Shown: positions 23,521-34,272 of the stretch, one piece after another
Layout: every line of letters begins with the position of its first letter
Numbering within the stretch: position 1 is the stretch's first letter
Assembly: GCF_037042905.1 (NCBI RefSeq)
Contig: NC_087257.1
Span: 17,871,001-17,935,000 of the forward strand
Length of the DNA stretch: 64,000 nt
Reading direction: 5' to 3'
Source: Lytechinus pictus
Lineage: Eukaryota > Echinodermata > Echinoidea > Temnopleuroida > Toxopneustidae
Program-made: the position numbers and the translations under genes
Notes under the pieces: model-generated
Databases searched by the model: none
What the model was told of the DNA's origin: nothing
What the model saw: the letters and a program-made list of their open reading frames with translations, nothing else

Positions 23521-25043
23521 ACATTGTTTTCTTTTGTACTATATTTTCTATCGATTTGTAAAAAAAAAGCCATCACATGCAGACTTCTATAGTTCACCTG
23601 ATGTTCAAGTAGCCCCTGAGCAAAGGGCTGATCAAGGAAATGTTGAGCATATGCTTGTGCATGTTATAAAGTATTGAAGTTCTCCGATGGTTATCTACCT
23701 GTATGACTGCCTTCCTCTGGTGTTCAGCATGTCAATGCGACCTTGACCTTGATGGCACTCCAGAAGAAATGAAATTCTTTTATGAAAAACACATAGCCTA
23801 CAATGCCGGTTCCATGCCATTTGCTCCGGTGAAAATTGTTCTGTTGTACAATAAAACATTTTAAAAAATTGCTCGGTCGTAAATTCAACACATTAATGGA
23901 ACCACCAATTTCAACCCTGGATTTAACCCTATCCTAAGCCTAACCATAAACCCAACAGAAAACCCTATTGCAACCCTAATCTTCTATCTTAGATGAAATA
24001 AAGCCCGGAGCAATTGTCGCCGGAGCAAATGTTGTGTCACCACGTTGCCATCCTATTCATGTGTCACTAATTTGATTATGCAAACTAATTTATTATTCAT
24101 GGAGGGAGATGATGTTATATTTTGGCACAGTACATTGTACTTCTATTTTGTTGTGTCTAGTTCCACTCTTGTGTACATCATACTGTAATATGAATGCACG
24201 TCACGAAATTTTAGTGTTTCTGTAGGCTTATTCTGTGCATTTCTGTTGTTGCTTATCATAGTATTAGAAGATGCTAAAAACAGTAACTGTCATCTCAATT
24301 TCATTATAAAAGCGTGTTTACATTCTGCTGCCATAAAGGACAGTAAACCGTGATATAGTCAAGTGGAATTTACTGTCTTGTTAACTATTCTTTGGTGCCA
24401 TTCGAATTATCTGATTTACAAGTCTTTGAAGTTGTGCAATGGGTTAAATGCCATCTTGGCCTTGAGATAATATAGTGTAAACATGTTAAATGCTCTGAGC
24501 GTGATGAAAACCCCATAAGAGTGCCTTGAGCGATTTCTCTCATGGGAATATGCTCTTTAGCTCTTTAAATTATTAGTTGTAAGTTGTATTGCAGAAATGC
24601 ACTATACTCACTTCGGGTCAAATTTTAAGACTCTAGTTTTATCGTCCATTGTAATATATAGAGGAATGTTTATGTGTCCTCAAACTCCTTTTATAGAGCG
24701 TTTTACTTGGCAATATTTAGTGATTTGGGGGATGTTTTCTGAAAGAATTAGTAAGTGATTTTCACTTGCTAATTTGCTCTGAGCCAATCAGATGCAAGTA
24801 TTTATGTAGCTTATAACAAATAGTCAGACTATTTGTTTGATGAAGTGTTCCTTGGGTATCATGCCCGATTAAATAAAAAAACTTCACCCATATCCAGCAA
24901 ATCTCCCAAAACAACCCGTTCATTCAATGGCAATAGTAAGTGATTTTTCACTTTTGACAGTAATTATATAATTCAACAATGTACAGTGCATGCTTCTAAG
25001 CACTGCATACTATTACTCGCTTTTAGCATATCTACCCCGATCA
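23521..25043. other. Intergenic sequence after USP40
   Basis: No gene seen. It contains MITE family A copy 2 (23810-24040) and a dispersed repeat near 24740-24870 around GCCAATCAGATGCAAG that also occurs near 43850. AATAAA motifs occur near 23853, 23993 and 24868, and any could serve the USP40 3' end. Confidence 0.5.
23810..24040. mobile_element. MITE, family A copy 2
   Basis: Same AACCCT-rich interior and GAGCAATTGTCGCCGGAGC terminus as 5570-5757. Confidence 0.65.
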
Positions 25044-25212
25044 GGGGCCCGTTTCATAAAATTTGTTATAATAACAAATTTGTAGTAACAGTTAAAAGCT
25101 ACTGTAATCTTTCGATCGGATTGGCTGGTAGCAAATTTGTTATAGAAACTCCTCATTTGTTATTACCTGGTATATTTGTTGACATATGTTATGTCTTCAT
25201 GAAACGGAACCC
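25044..25212. mobile_element. Palindromic MITE (GGGGCCCGTTTCATAAAA ends)
   Basis: Imperfect palindrome of TTGTTATAATAACAAATTTG-type arms; the terminus ATGAAACGGAACCC mirrors the start. It is related at its ends to the 6065-6409 pair. Confidence 0.65.
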
Positions 25213-26046
25213 AGATGCTCAAGGATTCGAGGAATTTCTTCCGACCTTCCTTCCTCTGTAACCAGTTGACTACTGAATTATTTAATTCTCATATGCTTTG
25301 TACAGTGATCACATGGTTCCAGTAGGCAATGGGTTAAGAAGGCTGTTCACTGCTGTGGTTTTGCATGTATGCTTACTGCACTGGGGGGTAGTAATATACA
25401 TATAGGCTTAATTATATATCCAGAAAGACTGGCATTTACATCTCATTATACAAGCACATTACAAACATTCTGACATAGACAAACATAGAGAGAGAAAGCC
25501 CAGGATAATGGAACTGATCTGCCAGGGCTTAACAAAAATGACAGATAATAAGGCATGAAAGTTAACTGAATTGTTTCAGATATGTAATAATGATATAATA
25601 AAGAGCTATATTACTGTTACATACTATTATTATTTACAATTATGTTTTTTCAGTAATTTTTTTATATGGCAAGGTTAAATGACAGGTTCCTTGTCTGTAA
25701 CACATTGAAATCCTTATTTCTTTGTTAGATGTCATGATCGATATTTAGATATTGTCATCCAGTTGTGCATTTGTAACATTTACAAGTACAAATATATGCA
25801 TTTACTGATGAAATTGCGTTTGCGAAATAAGTGCCTCATATGAACTGTTATGAAACAAAGTGCATTTTGTTGCTTGTGATATTAGCATCTCTCTCTGCAT
25901 TAAGGTTGATACATTTAATTTTATTGATATTTTTTTCATTGACAAATTGTTTATTTTGATTGATACAGAGCTATATGAAGGGATTAAAGCCTTTGTACTC
26001 AGATGAGAGTTCTTGTTTGTTCTTATACTGTCATTGTGTCTTATGC

Positions 26047-26467
26047 TTAAAGGCCACCGCACACCTTACGACCCGACCGGTCGCCGACTGGCTTGCGACT
26101 GGGTGAGGGGAGATGAATCGCAAGGCAGTCATAAGCCTCGACACCGCACACCTTGCGATCCGATCTGCGACTCACGCATGCGCTTTTTGGCATAGCATCT
26201 GAGAAATTGCGCTTACTACTGCGTATGTGCGTTGTTTATCATAATACACGTAATGCAACATTGCTGTCTGATTGGCTGGAGGTTGGATTGAGCTTGCGAT
26301 CCAGTCATAAGGATTCGACATGTCAAATCCTTCCGATTTTCCTTGCGACTTGTCTCTGACCGGTCTCCGACGCTCAAGCTGACAAGAGCTGTGACGTCAC
26401 ATCTCCCCTCACCCAGTCGCAAGCCAGTCGGCGACCGGTCGGGTCGTAAGGTGTGCGGTGGCCTTAA
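26047..26467. mobile_element. MITE with ~65-bp near-perfect terminal inverted repeats
   Basis: Both ends begin TTAA and AGGCCACCGCACACCTTACG. The arms stay identical through to GGTGAGGGGAGATG apart from a single extra A. The high arm identity suggests recent activity. Confidence 0.85.
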
Positions 26468-26529
26468 GGGATGATAAATACTATTTTTACTTGTGAAATA
26501 ATTTGAGTTCAAGAGGACGATCATGATGA

Positions 26530-27650
26530 ATGATGGTGATAGATGACGATAATGATGATTATGATGATAATGGTGACAATGATGATGGTGATATGATGAT
26601 GATGATGATGATGGTGATGGTGATGATGATGATGGTGATAGTGATGATGATAATGATGAATGATGATGGTGATATGATGACGATAGTGATGGATGATGGT
26701 GATATAATGACGATAGTGATGAATGATGGTGATATGATGACGATAGTGATGAATGATGGTGATATGATGACGATAGTGATGAATGATGGTGATATGATGA
26801 CGATAGTGATGAATGATGGTGATATGATGACGATAGTGATGAATGATGGTGATATGATGACGATAGTGATGAATGATGGTGATATGATGACGATAGTGAT
26901 GGATGATGGTGATATAATGACGATAGTGATGAACGATGGTGATATGATGACGATAGTGATGAATGATGGTGATATGATGACGATAGTGATGAATGATGGT
27001 GATATGATGACGATAGTGATGAATGATGGTGATATGATGACGATAGTGATGAATGATGGTGATATGATGACGATAGTGATGAATGATGGTGATATGATGA
27101 CGATAGTGATGAATGATGGTGATATGATGACGATAGTGATGAATGATGGTGATATGATGACGATAGTGATGGATGATGGTGATATAATGACGATAGTGAT
27201 GGATGATGGTGATATGATGGCGATAGTGATGAATGATGGTGATATGATGGCGATAGTGATGAATGATGGTGATATGATGACGATAGTGATGGATGATGGT
27301 GATATGAGGACGATAGTGATGATTGATGATGATAGTGGAGGTGATAATGAATAGGGTGATGATGATGATGATGGCTATAAAGATGATTGTGATTGTGATG
27401 ATATTGAAGAAAATGATGTTGAAGATGATGATTGTGATGGTGATGTTAATGAGGACGATGATGGTGATGATAATGATGATGGTGATGATGAAGATGATGG
27501 TGATTTGGATGAGGATGACAGTGATAATGATGTTGGTAATGATGATGATGATGTTGGTGATGATGATGTTGATGAAGATGATGATGATGATGCTGGTGGT
27601 GATAATGATATGATGATGGTAATGATGATGCTGGCGATGATAGGAAGGAG
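26530..27650 (+). repeat. GAT microsatellite with 30-bp minisatellite core
   Basis: From about 26663 to 27325 a 30-bp unit (GAATGATGGTGATATGATGA plus ten bases) repeats about 22 times. Irregular GAT arrays flank it. It is open in frame (10-residue repeat MNDGDMMTIV) for 274 codons, but there is no sign of splicing signals or homology. Confidence 0.95.
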
Positions 27651-29012
27651 AATGAAAGGTTCCTGTTATGATTACAAACTTTAATAGGCTAATATATTTT
27701 TATGAGGTATGCTATCATATAATTATTTTATACCTCCCATGTTGAATTATCGAATCATCTTATTGGTTAAAGTTCGGGGTCATGATTTTTTTATTCTGTG
27801 ATGCTAATATCATTTAATTAAAAAATTAAGATCATATCCAATGATTTCATTCATTAATATCATTTCCTTTTTATCAATCGATGAGCATCAGGAATGAAAC
27901 TATTTTGTATTCATCTGCTAATTTGTATCTCTTGGTAGCAATCTTTTATTTTTCAAACGATTTTGGTCCCTTTCATTTTCTAATTGGCGAAAATACAATA
28001 TCATATTATTGACATTTATAAAAAAAAAATCCCGAATCGTTTTCCTTTATGATTTGGGTACCGGTACTCTAACATTATTGCGCAATCGGTGGGAAGGTTT
28101 TGCCTAACAAGTCGACTATCTTCATTATTGAAATTACTAGTTCGTGTTGGGTAAGTTGTATTTTGTTGAATTTTTCGAGCTGAATATCATTTCACGATTC
28201 TTACCGATGCTGTTTTTGATCATTTGAACCGATAACAACTATTTTTTTTTCTTTGAAATGAATAAAGTTAGACAGAAACACTTGGACTTCACCCGCCGCG
28301 CCGCGCCATCGCCTACGACACCTCCCCATACATTCATTTTAGTGTTGTCAATGCAGATTAGATTTGGAGGACGATTCTACGCAGCTACGTCTTAATCGCG
28401 ACTCGCAGTTGCAGCTGGCCTCGACCGCCCGTGCCCCTTTTTCCCGTATCCAGTTCGAAGTAGCCAGGTGGCTCGTTGAGAGTAAAAATCATTCTACTAA
28501 CGTAGGCTTACTCTCCACAAACCAGGGATTGCGTCCCATTCATATTTCATGACGAATCATGTGCATGTGTGTACCGCGAAAAAAACTGAAAGTTTCGCCC
28601 CCGAGATTTCTACTTTCCTGACCTTAGTTCTAAAAAAAAAGATCTAGCCCTATCTGCCTATTATGTAAATGGGATGCAACTTCATTTCCGACATTTCTAT
28701 GATATTGATTTCATTTTTAAACAAGAATTCTTTCAAAAAAAGAGAGAAATATTGTGAAAAAATGGGGGAAACTTGCGCAATGTTTACGCCGCCATCTTTC
28801 TTATTCATTGACATTGTTCTCCGCTAACGTTACACGCATATCGAGGATATCGCTTCTGTAACATTTACCACATTCTTTTGGAAAGCCGGGAATTAATCTA
28901 GTATTTCCACCTTTATACTCTTAAAAGCGTGTTAAGGATTCAGAAAATATTCTAGAATTAAATGAAAAGGAATGAAATTAAAAGGTTTCTCAGACCGATC
29001 ACATGACCTTTG
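27650..29012. promoter_or_regulatory. Intergenic stretch with candidate promoter for MIURF/ataxin-10
   Basis: A CpG-rich patch (28290-28330, CCGCGCCGCGCC) and a YY1-type GCCGCCATCTT motif at about 28789 stand out from AT-rich surroundings. The MIURF coding exon has a splice acceptor at 30808, so an upstream non-coding exon must exist and could lie here. I cannot fix a start site or donor. Confidence 0.3.
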
Positions 29013-30580
29013 AGTGGGCTCCACACTAACCTTTTTTTTCTACTGGTCCAACCTATTCATGTCAGACCAGAAGATACCCAGTTTTTCAATTTTTTACTGG
29101 TCCGAACTTAAAATCTACTGGTCCCAAAAAATAAAGAAAACATTAAAAATGGCGCGAGTTTATTTTGCTGTTTTTTCTTGTTACCCCCCCCCCAAAAAAA
29201 AAAATGAAGGAATGAAAGACAAAAAGAAAGCAAGACAGAAAGAAAGAAAGAATAAAAGAAAGAAAGAAAGAATAAAAGGAAGGAAGGAAGAAAGAAAAAA
29301 AAAGTAAAGAAAGGATAGATGTGAAGGGAAAAAAGAAAGAACTAAATTAAAGAAAGGAAAGGAAGGGAGGAACAAAAATAAGAAGAACATGCAAACAAAA
29401 AATGAAGGAAAGAAATGAAGCAAGCAATAAAGAAAGAAAGAACTAAAGACAGAAAGTAGTGAAGGAAAGAAAAAAAGCAATAAAAAAAGAAAGAAAGGGT
29501 AAAAAGGAGAGATGGAAAGAAGGAAAAAAAGAAAGAAAAGGAATTAAGGAAGAAATAAAGAAAAGGTAAAATGATAGATAGAAGGAAGAAAGAATGAAGG
29601 AAAGAAATAAATAAAGAAGGAAGGAAGGGAAGCAAGAAATCAAAAAAGAAAGAAAGAAAAAGAAAGAGAAAAAGAAATAGAGAAAAATATTGTTAAAAGG
29701 ATAGAAAGAATGAAAGAACGAATTAAAGAAAAAAGGGAAATTCAAAAAGAAAGACAGTAACAAAAAATGAAAGAAGAGAGGGAAGAAACAAAGAAAGATT
29801 GAAAAGAAAAAGGAAAGAAAGATAGAAAGAAAACAGAGGAAGAAAGCTAAAACTATCATCATAAATAAATTATCAGTTTCTGTTTGGCTCAATTATAATA
29901 TAGCTACGAAAGAAAGTCAGAAACGAAGTGTATCAACACATACACAAATGCATATGTGGGGCTATCATGTATTCAGACGATGTCACTCGAAACCCGATCT
30001 GTTTGAACTAAAACAGAAGTGAAAATTTCTCCTTTTACTGCTTACAAATGACAGAGTTACCCCAATTTTTAGGAAATATGGACATTATAAGAACTTTTCA
30101 TGCGTGTGAACTGTGAATTTTGACAGTTCTGTGAGAGATTTCTGGCAGAGGTTAGCCAAGCTTTGTTCGTGCAGCCAGTAGAAAATTTACCATGTGGGCT
30201 GTGTGGCTGGCTACATGTACACTGTATGTTAATCTAGTAAAATTTACATGCGATTCATTCTGTGTGTATTCTGTGTGTGAATGGCAGAAATTAACGGGAG
30301 GAAAATGGTTTGCAATTTGAGTTAAGAATATTTTTTTATGTTTATGTTGGACCAGTGAATTTTACCATTTCTGGAAAAGTTACTGGCCCAACAATGGTTT
30401 TTATTACTGGTCATGTCGGACCCATAAATCTTGCTATTTTTGGAAAAATTACTGGCCCGACAATGATATTTTTACTGGTCATGTCGGACCAGTAAATCTT
30501 GCTATTTCTGAAAATCTCCTGGCCCGACAGCGATTTTTATCGGTCTGGGACCATCGGACCGGCGCTAGTGTCGCACCCTG
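29013..30580. mobile_element. Putative element with TACTGGTCC repeats at both ends and a GAAA-rich core
   Basis: ACTGGTCCGA-type motifs in direct or inverted form occupy 29040-29125 and 30345-30560, where about three 65-bp units repeat. The weak outer ends (CACACTAACC and complement-like GCGCTAGTGTCGC) may be terminal repeats. The middle (29180-29860) is a purine tract of GAAA/GAAG units. Confidence 0.45.
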
Positions 30581-30808
30581 CTTTGACCCTCTTCGCGATG
30601 ATGGAGGGATGATGAACTAGATTATGAGGCGCTGTTTGTAACACAGTTCTTGTACACACAAATTAAAAAGAAATAATAATCATTTGCATACAATTCACAT
30701 TTTGATTCTAAGTAATATCTATGTATTATTTAGATAATTTATACATAATTATTTAGGGCCCTGCTTCACACGTATTCAAATTCTGAATTTCCCTATTTTT
30801 TCCATCAG

Positions 30809-32091
30809 GTGGAATTCTTACTAAAAATATCACTGGCTGGTGACCATGACGCTTCAGGTTGCTTGGTCTAGACAAGCAGTTCTGGGTCTCTACAAGAGGT
30901 TGTTACAAGAAGGCACCAATCTGCGCTACACCGATCAGGAGTTCTACAAGAGGAGCATTCAGAAAGAGTTCAGAGTTCACCAATCAGAGAAGATCCAGGC
31001 TGAACAACAGCGGCAGTTAGATGTAAGTCCGGGTATTGAAAGTTGAGAATACTACCAGCACGGAATAATTTTGCTTTACAAATTTGAATAGCATTTTTGG
31101 TCATAAGAGAAAAGCTCTCAACTAAGTAATGTACAATCCTATGTAAAAATATGCTATACAAAAGACTTTATGCATAGCAGTCTTTCAAAAATGTGGAGCA
31201 ATTTGCGATGCGATACCTAGAAAATTATTCCCTGCAGCAGGGCTTGCCTTTCCCATTTTGGATAAAAATTTGTTTTTGCTAGGGTCTGTGCAGTTTATCA
31301 TAGCACAGGTCATTCTGTGTATTATTTTCAGTATTATTATCAGTACTTTAATACAAAATAAAAAGGGGTCATTTTTACTGAGGGTAATTTGATCATTTAG
31401 ATCAGTATTAAAAAAAGGAAAACCAAGTCAATGTCTTGAAGATATAAATATCTTGTGAAATATTTTTTTACAGCAAAAATGTGATTAGAAAAGGAGAAGA
31501 AAAGTGGTGTAATTGCAGGTAAATTGCCAATTCGTCCACTGCCAACTCGCCCACTGACCACATGGTCTCCTTTCATTTAGTCTGCCGGTAATGCCATTCC
31601 GTCCATCAACATTTCGTCTAACAGCCATTTGGTCCAATCATCACTTCGTCTAATCACCATTTCGTCTATGACCATTTCATCTCATAACCAGTTGGTCTAG
31701 TATCCATTTTATTTTTATTCATTTTGCACAATTTAACACTTAGTTTAATTAGACCTTATGGTATATGAACTAAATGGCAATTGGACCAGCTGGTTATTAG
31801 ACGGAAAGGCATTAGACTAAATAAAAGTAGACCATGTGGTGAGTGGACGAATTGATGGTAGACCAAATGATGGTAGACCAAATGATAGTAGACGAGATGG
31901 CAATTGGAAGAATTGGCATTAGACAAATTAGACTTTATGAACAAAAATTGTTTAATGATGGTGACTTTGATGATAATTATTCTTTCTCTCTTTTTAATAT
32001 TTTTTCTCTCTTCAGCGAGGGTTCTACTTTCTCCACAGTAAGCTTGGAGGACTTTTGTGACAGCATAATCATCATTCTGATTTTAGTGCAG
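30809..32091 (+). CDS. MIURF: MIURF/altMIEF1-like LYR microprotein (gene-level entry)
   Basis: 73 residues from two coding exons (30846-31022 and 32016-32060). The ATG at 30846 follows a splice acceptor at 30808. The order of conserved features matches human L0R8F8 (70 residues): WSRQAVLGLYKRLLQEG (LYR motif, here LYK), LRYTDQEFYKRSIQKEF, then a C-terminal FLHSKLGGLL against human FLNGKLGRII. In human, the protein binds mitochondrial acyl-carrier protein and MALSU1 on late large mitoribosomal subunit precursors. There it is encoded by the upstream ORF of the MIEF1 mRNA; here ataxin-10 lies downstream instead. Exon 2 continues past the stop to a CAG/GTACAA donor at 32092. Identity is very likely; the mitochondrial role is inferred from the family. 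Confidence 0.9.
30846..31022 (+). CDS. MIURF: MIURF-like coding exon 1
   Basis: 59 codons ending in QRQLD, phase 0, donor GTAAGT. A GTG six bases upstream is in frame, but ATG at 30846 is the normal choice and gives a length close to human. Confidence 0.9.
31515..31938. mobile_element. Foldback minisatellite of CCATTTCGTCTA units
   Basis: Left half: about ten units like CCATTTCGTCTA or CCATTTGGTC; right half: the reverse-complement type (TAGACCAAATGATGG). It lies in the intron of the MIURF-like gene. Probably a hairpin-forming element. Confidence 0.65.
32016..32060 (+). CDS. MIURF: MIURF-like coding exon 2 with stop
   Basis: 14 codons (RGFYFLHSKLGGLL) plus TGA at 32058, after a strong CTCTCTTCAG acceptor. 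The exon probably continues non-coding to 32091. Confidence 0.88.
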   Translation, partial: RGFYFLHSKLGGLL

Positions 32092-32808
32092 GTACAAACT
32101 TTTAATTTTTAATTAAAAAATAATAATTCAGCACTTCTATCCATACCTCAAGGAGTATCATTTAAAAGATATAGATGATTTCAACCAGCGGAATGATAAG
32201 TTGTACCTGTGCAACAGTTGAATTTGAAAACGTTCTTACTAAAAATAAGAATGGATGAGTCTATTTTAACAAGAAACTTTGTAAAATGTAGATAGGGAAG
32301 TCTCATGTGAATGCAGTTATTGTATTTCTCCAATATTATAGATATGTAATCCTCCTTGAATTTACATAATATGCTAGATAAGTGTACCCAGGATTTAAAT
32401 ATTGGTTGTTTTAATGCAAGGCAACTGCATAAAACGGCCTATTTCTATCATACAGAATAAAAGACAAATTAATAAATAGGGCTCAAAGTATCCAATGATA
32501 ATTAGTGGAGCATCCAAGGCCAGGAATGTGATGGCTTTGGATTAATTTCAAGCCTTGTGTACATACTGCATGTTTATTTCAGCTTAGTTTCAAAATGATA
32601 AGAGAAAACTATTTCCCATATGTATTACATGTCTTAAAACATTGTGGACAGAGAGTAATTGGAACCTGGGCAAGTTTTCTGCAACACTCATTTTCCATGG
32701 AGGCATAGACACTTGCCCACATATGAGGACTAGGTTTACCATGGGCATGGGTTAATGTATTGTGATATTTTATCTTTATTATATTTCTGATGTGTGTGTG
32801 CATTTCAG

Positions 32809-34272
32809 ATACTTAACTATCAGAAAGAAGTGTGACTAGCGGTTATCATGGACGGACAGACAGGTGATTCATTTGTGAAAAGTATGTACGCTGATAACAC
32901 ACTGATGGAACCTAGTGACATCTTGAAGATTCTGAAAGAATTCACACTATGTTCCAGAGACAACTCCTTCAGGATTGCTTTGACCGATCCCAACATTCGC
33001 TCGTTGACTGATTACTTCCAGCTGAGTGCAGAAGGTGTATCTAGTGAGCAAGCCCTTGCTGTCGAATGCTGCACAGAATGCTTGAGGTGTCTTCGGAATG
33101 CTTGTGCCGGATGCGTGAAGAACCAGGAGTTGGTGTTGACTTCATCGGTGATTCCATCTGTGCGACAGCTTTTGATGTTTCTCCTTGAGAAAAGTCAATT
33201 GGAAGAGCCATATGTTGTACTGCTGAGGTGCTGCGTCCAATTCCTGAATAATCTAGTCAGTGGATTTGAGAATGGGCAGAGAGCAGTATGGAAGGACCTC
33301 ATCCATGATTTGATGCTTCGACTTCTGCAGGTTCCTGATAGTAAGGTGACCCAGTACTCCTGCATACTTCTTCAGGCTCTTCTTGAGTGCTCAGAAAACA
33401 TTGGAAATTTTGCAGAGGCTGTAGATTCACCGAGAAGCCTGGAGGCTGTTTTGGTTGCTTGTTCAGAGGAAAATGAGCACGACTTCAGTCTCCAGCTCGT
33501 CCAGTTCATGCTGCGGTCCTCCGCCATCACCTCCTCATTATTTGACCAGCTTAGCATCTCCTCGCAGATACTCTTACTCCACATAGCCAGTGCTTGCGTT
33601 TCCTCCGAGTCCCGTCAGCAGCATCCAGGAATATCCAAAACCATATCCGACTCTTTACTGTTGTGCTTTGCCCAGAAGTTCAAGAGCACTGCTCACTGCA
33701 TCCTGAGCCTAGCCATGAAAGATGGCCATGAAGAGGACCAAAATCCTCAACTTGTGATGTCTCTCTTGGACGTTCTATGTGCTGTCTCTGCTGAAACTGA
33801 CCTTCAGTCATGCCTGCAGGAGATGGACTTTGTCCTGGAAGCCAGCCTAGAGCAGCTGGAAATGGTAGAGCAGGTTGGCCGAAGCAGCGATAATGCCTTC
33901 AGCGTCAAACAAGACCTTACTGGAACTGCTACTGCGGATGCTGCAGAGCCTGGGCATGGCTTCAAGACAAACTTGGTTCAGCTCATTGGAAACCTGTGCT
34001 TCCGCCACAGAAGAAACCAGGACAGGGTCAGGGAGCTGAAGGGAATTCCGACCATACTCCAACAGTGCAACATTGACAGCAAGAATGTCTATATCAACCA
34101 GTGGGCCATACTGGCCATCCGTAATCTTTGCGAGAACAATCCCGAGAACCAGGCTGTCCTGCTGTCGCTTGAGAACCAAGGTGTGGCTGACAATGAAGCT
34201 TTGGCTAGGTTAGGATATGAAGCGGCGATGGGCGAAGATGGTCATATATATTTGAAAAATTTAAAAAGGTGA
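32809..34272 (+). CDS. ATXN10: Ataxin-10 (single coding exon)
   Basis: 474 residues from ATG 32848 to TGA 34270-34272, almost the length of human ataxin-10 (475). The protein is an armadillo-like helical repeat scaffold. Early LRCLRNACAGC matches human FRCLRNACIEC. The C-terminal signature GFKTNLVQLIGNLCFRH, then QQCNIDSKN and WAILAIRNLCENNPENQ, is the conserved ataxin-10 domain. Human ataxin-10 is cytoplasmic and linked to neuron survival, O-GlcNAc transferase and cytokinesis. A TTTCAG acceptor at 32808 precedes 39 nt of leader, so the mRNA has upstream exon(s), probably those of the MIURF-like gene. The coding region has no introns although the human gene has many, so a retrocopy origin is possible, but no poly-A tract or flanking duplication was seen. 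ATTAAA motifs lie near 34440 and 34462. Confidence 0.95.

Noticed and set aside
26663-27325. Regular repeats suggesting a CRISPR array
   Set aside because: Units are head to tail with no unique spacers, in a eukaryotic genome.
26530-27354. 274-codon open frame rich in Met/Asp
   Set aside because: It is a direct reading of the 30-bp and GAT repeats, with no homology or splice signals.
28364-28552. 62-codon open frame beginning MEDDSTQLRLNRDSQ
   Set aside because: No family recognised and no supporting splice context; possibly part of a promoter region.
29181-29892. Phe/Ser/Leu-rich minus-strand open frames resembling membrane proteins
   Set aside because: They are translations of the GAAA purine tract; composition alone explains them.
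30840-30845. In-frame GTG upstream of the MIURF ATG as the start
   Set aside because: Eukaryotic initiation at GTG is rare and ATG at 30846 gives a near-human length.
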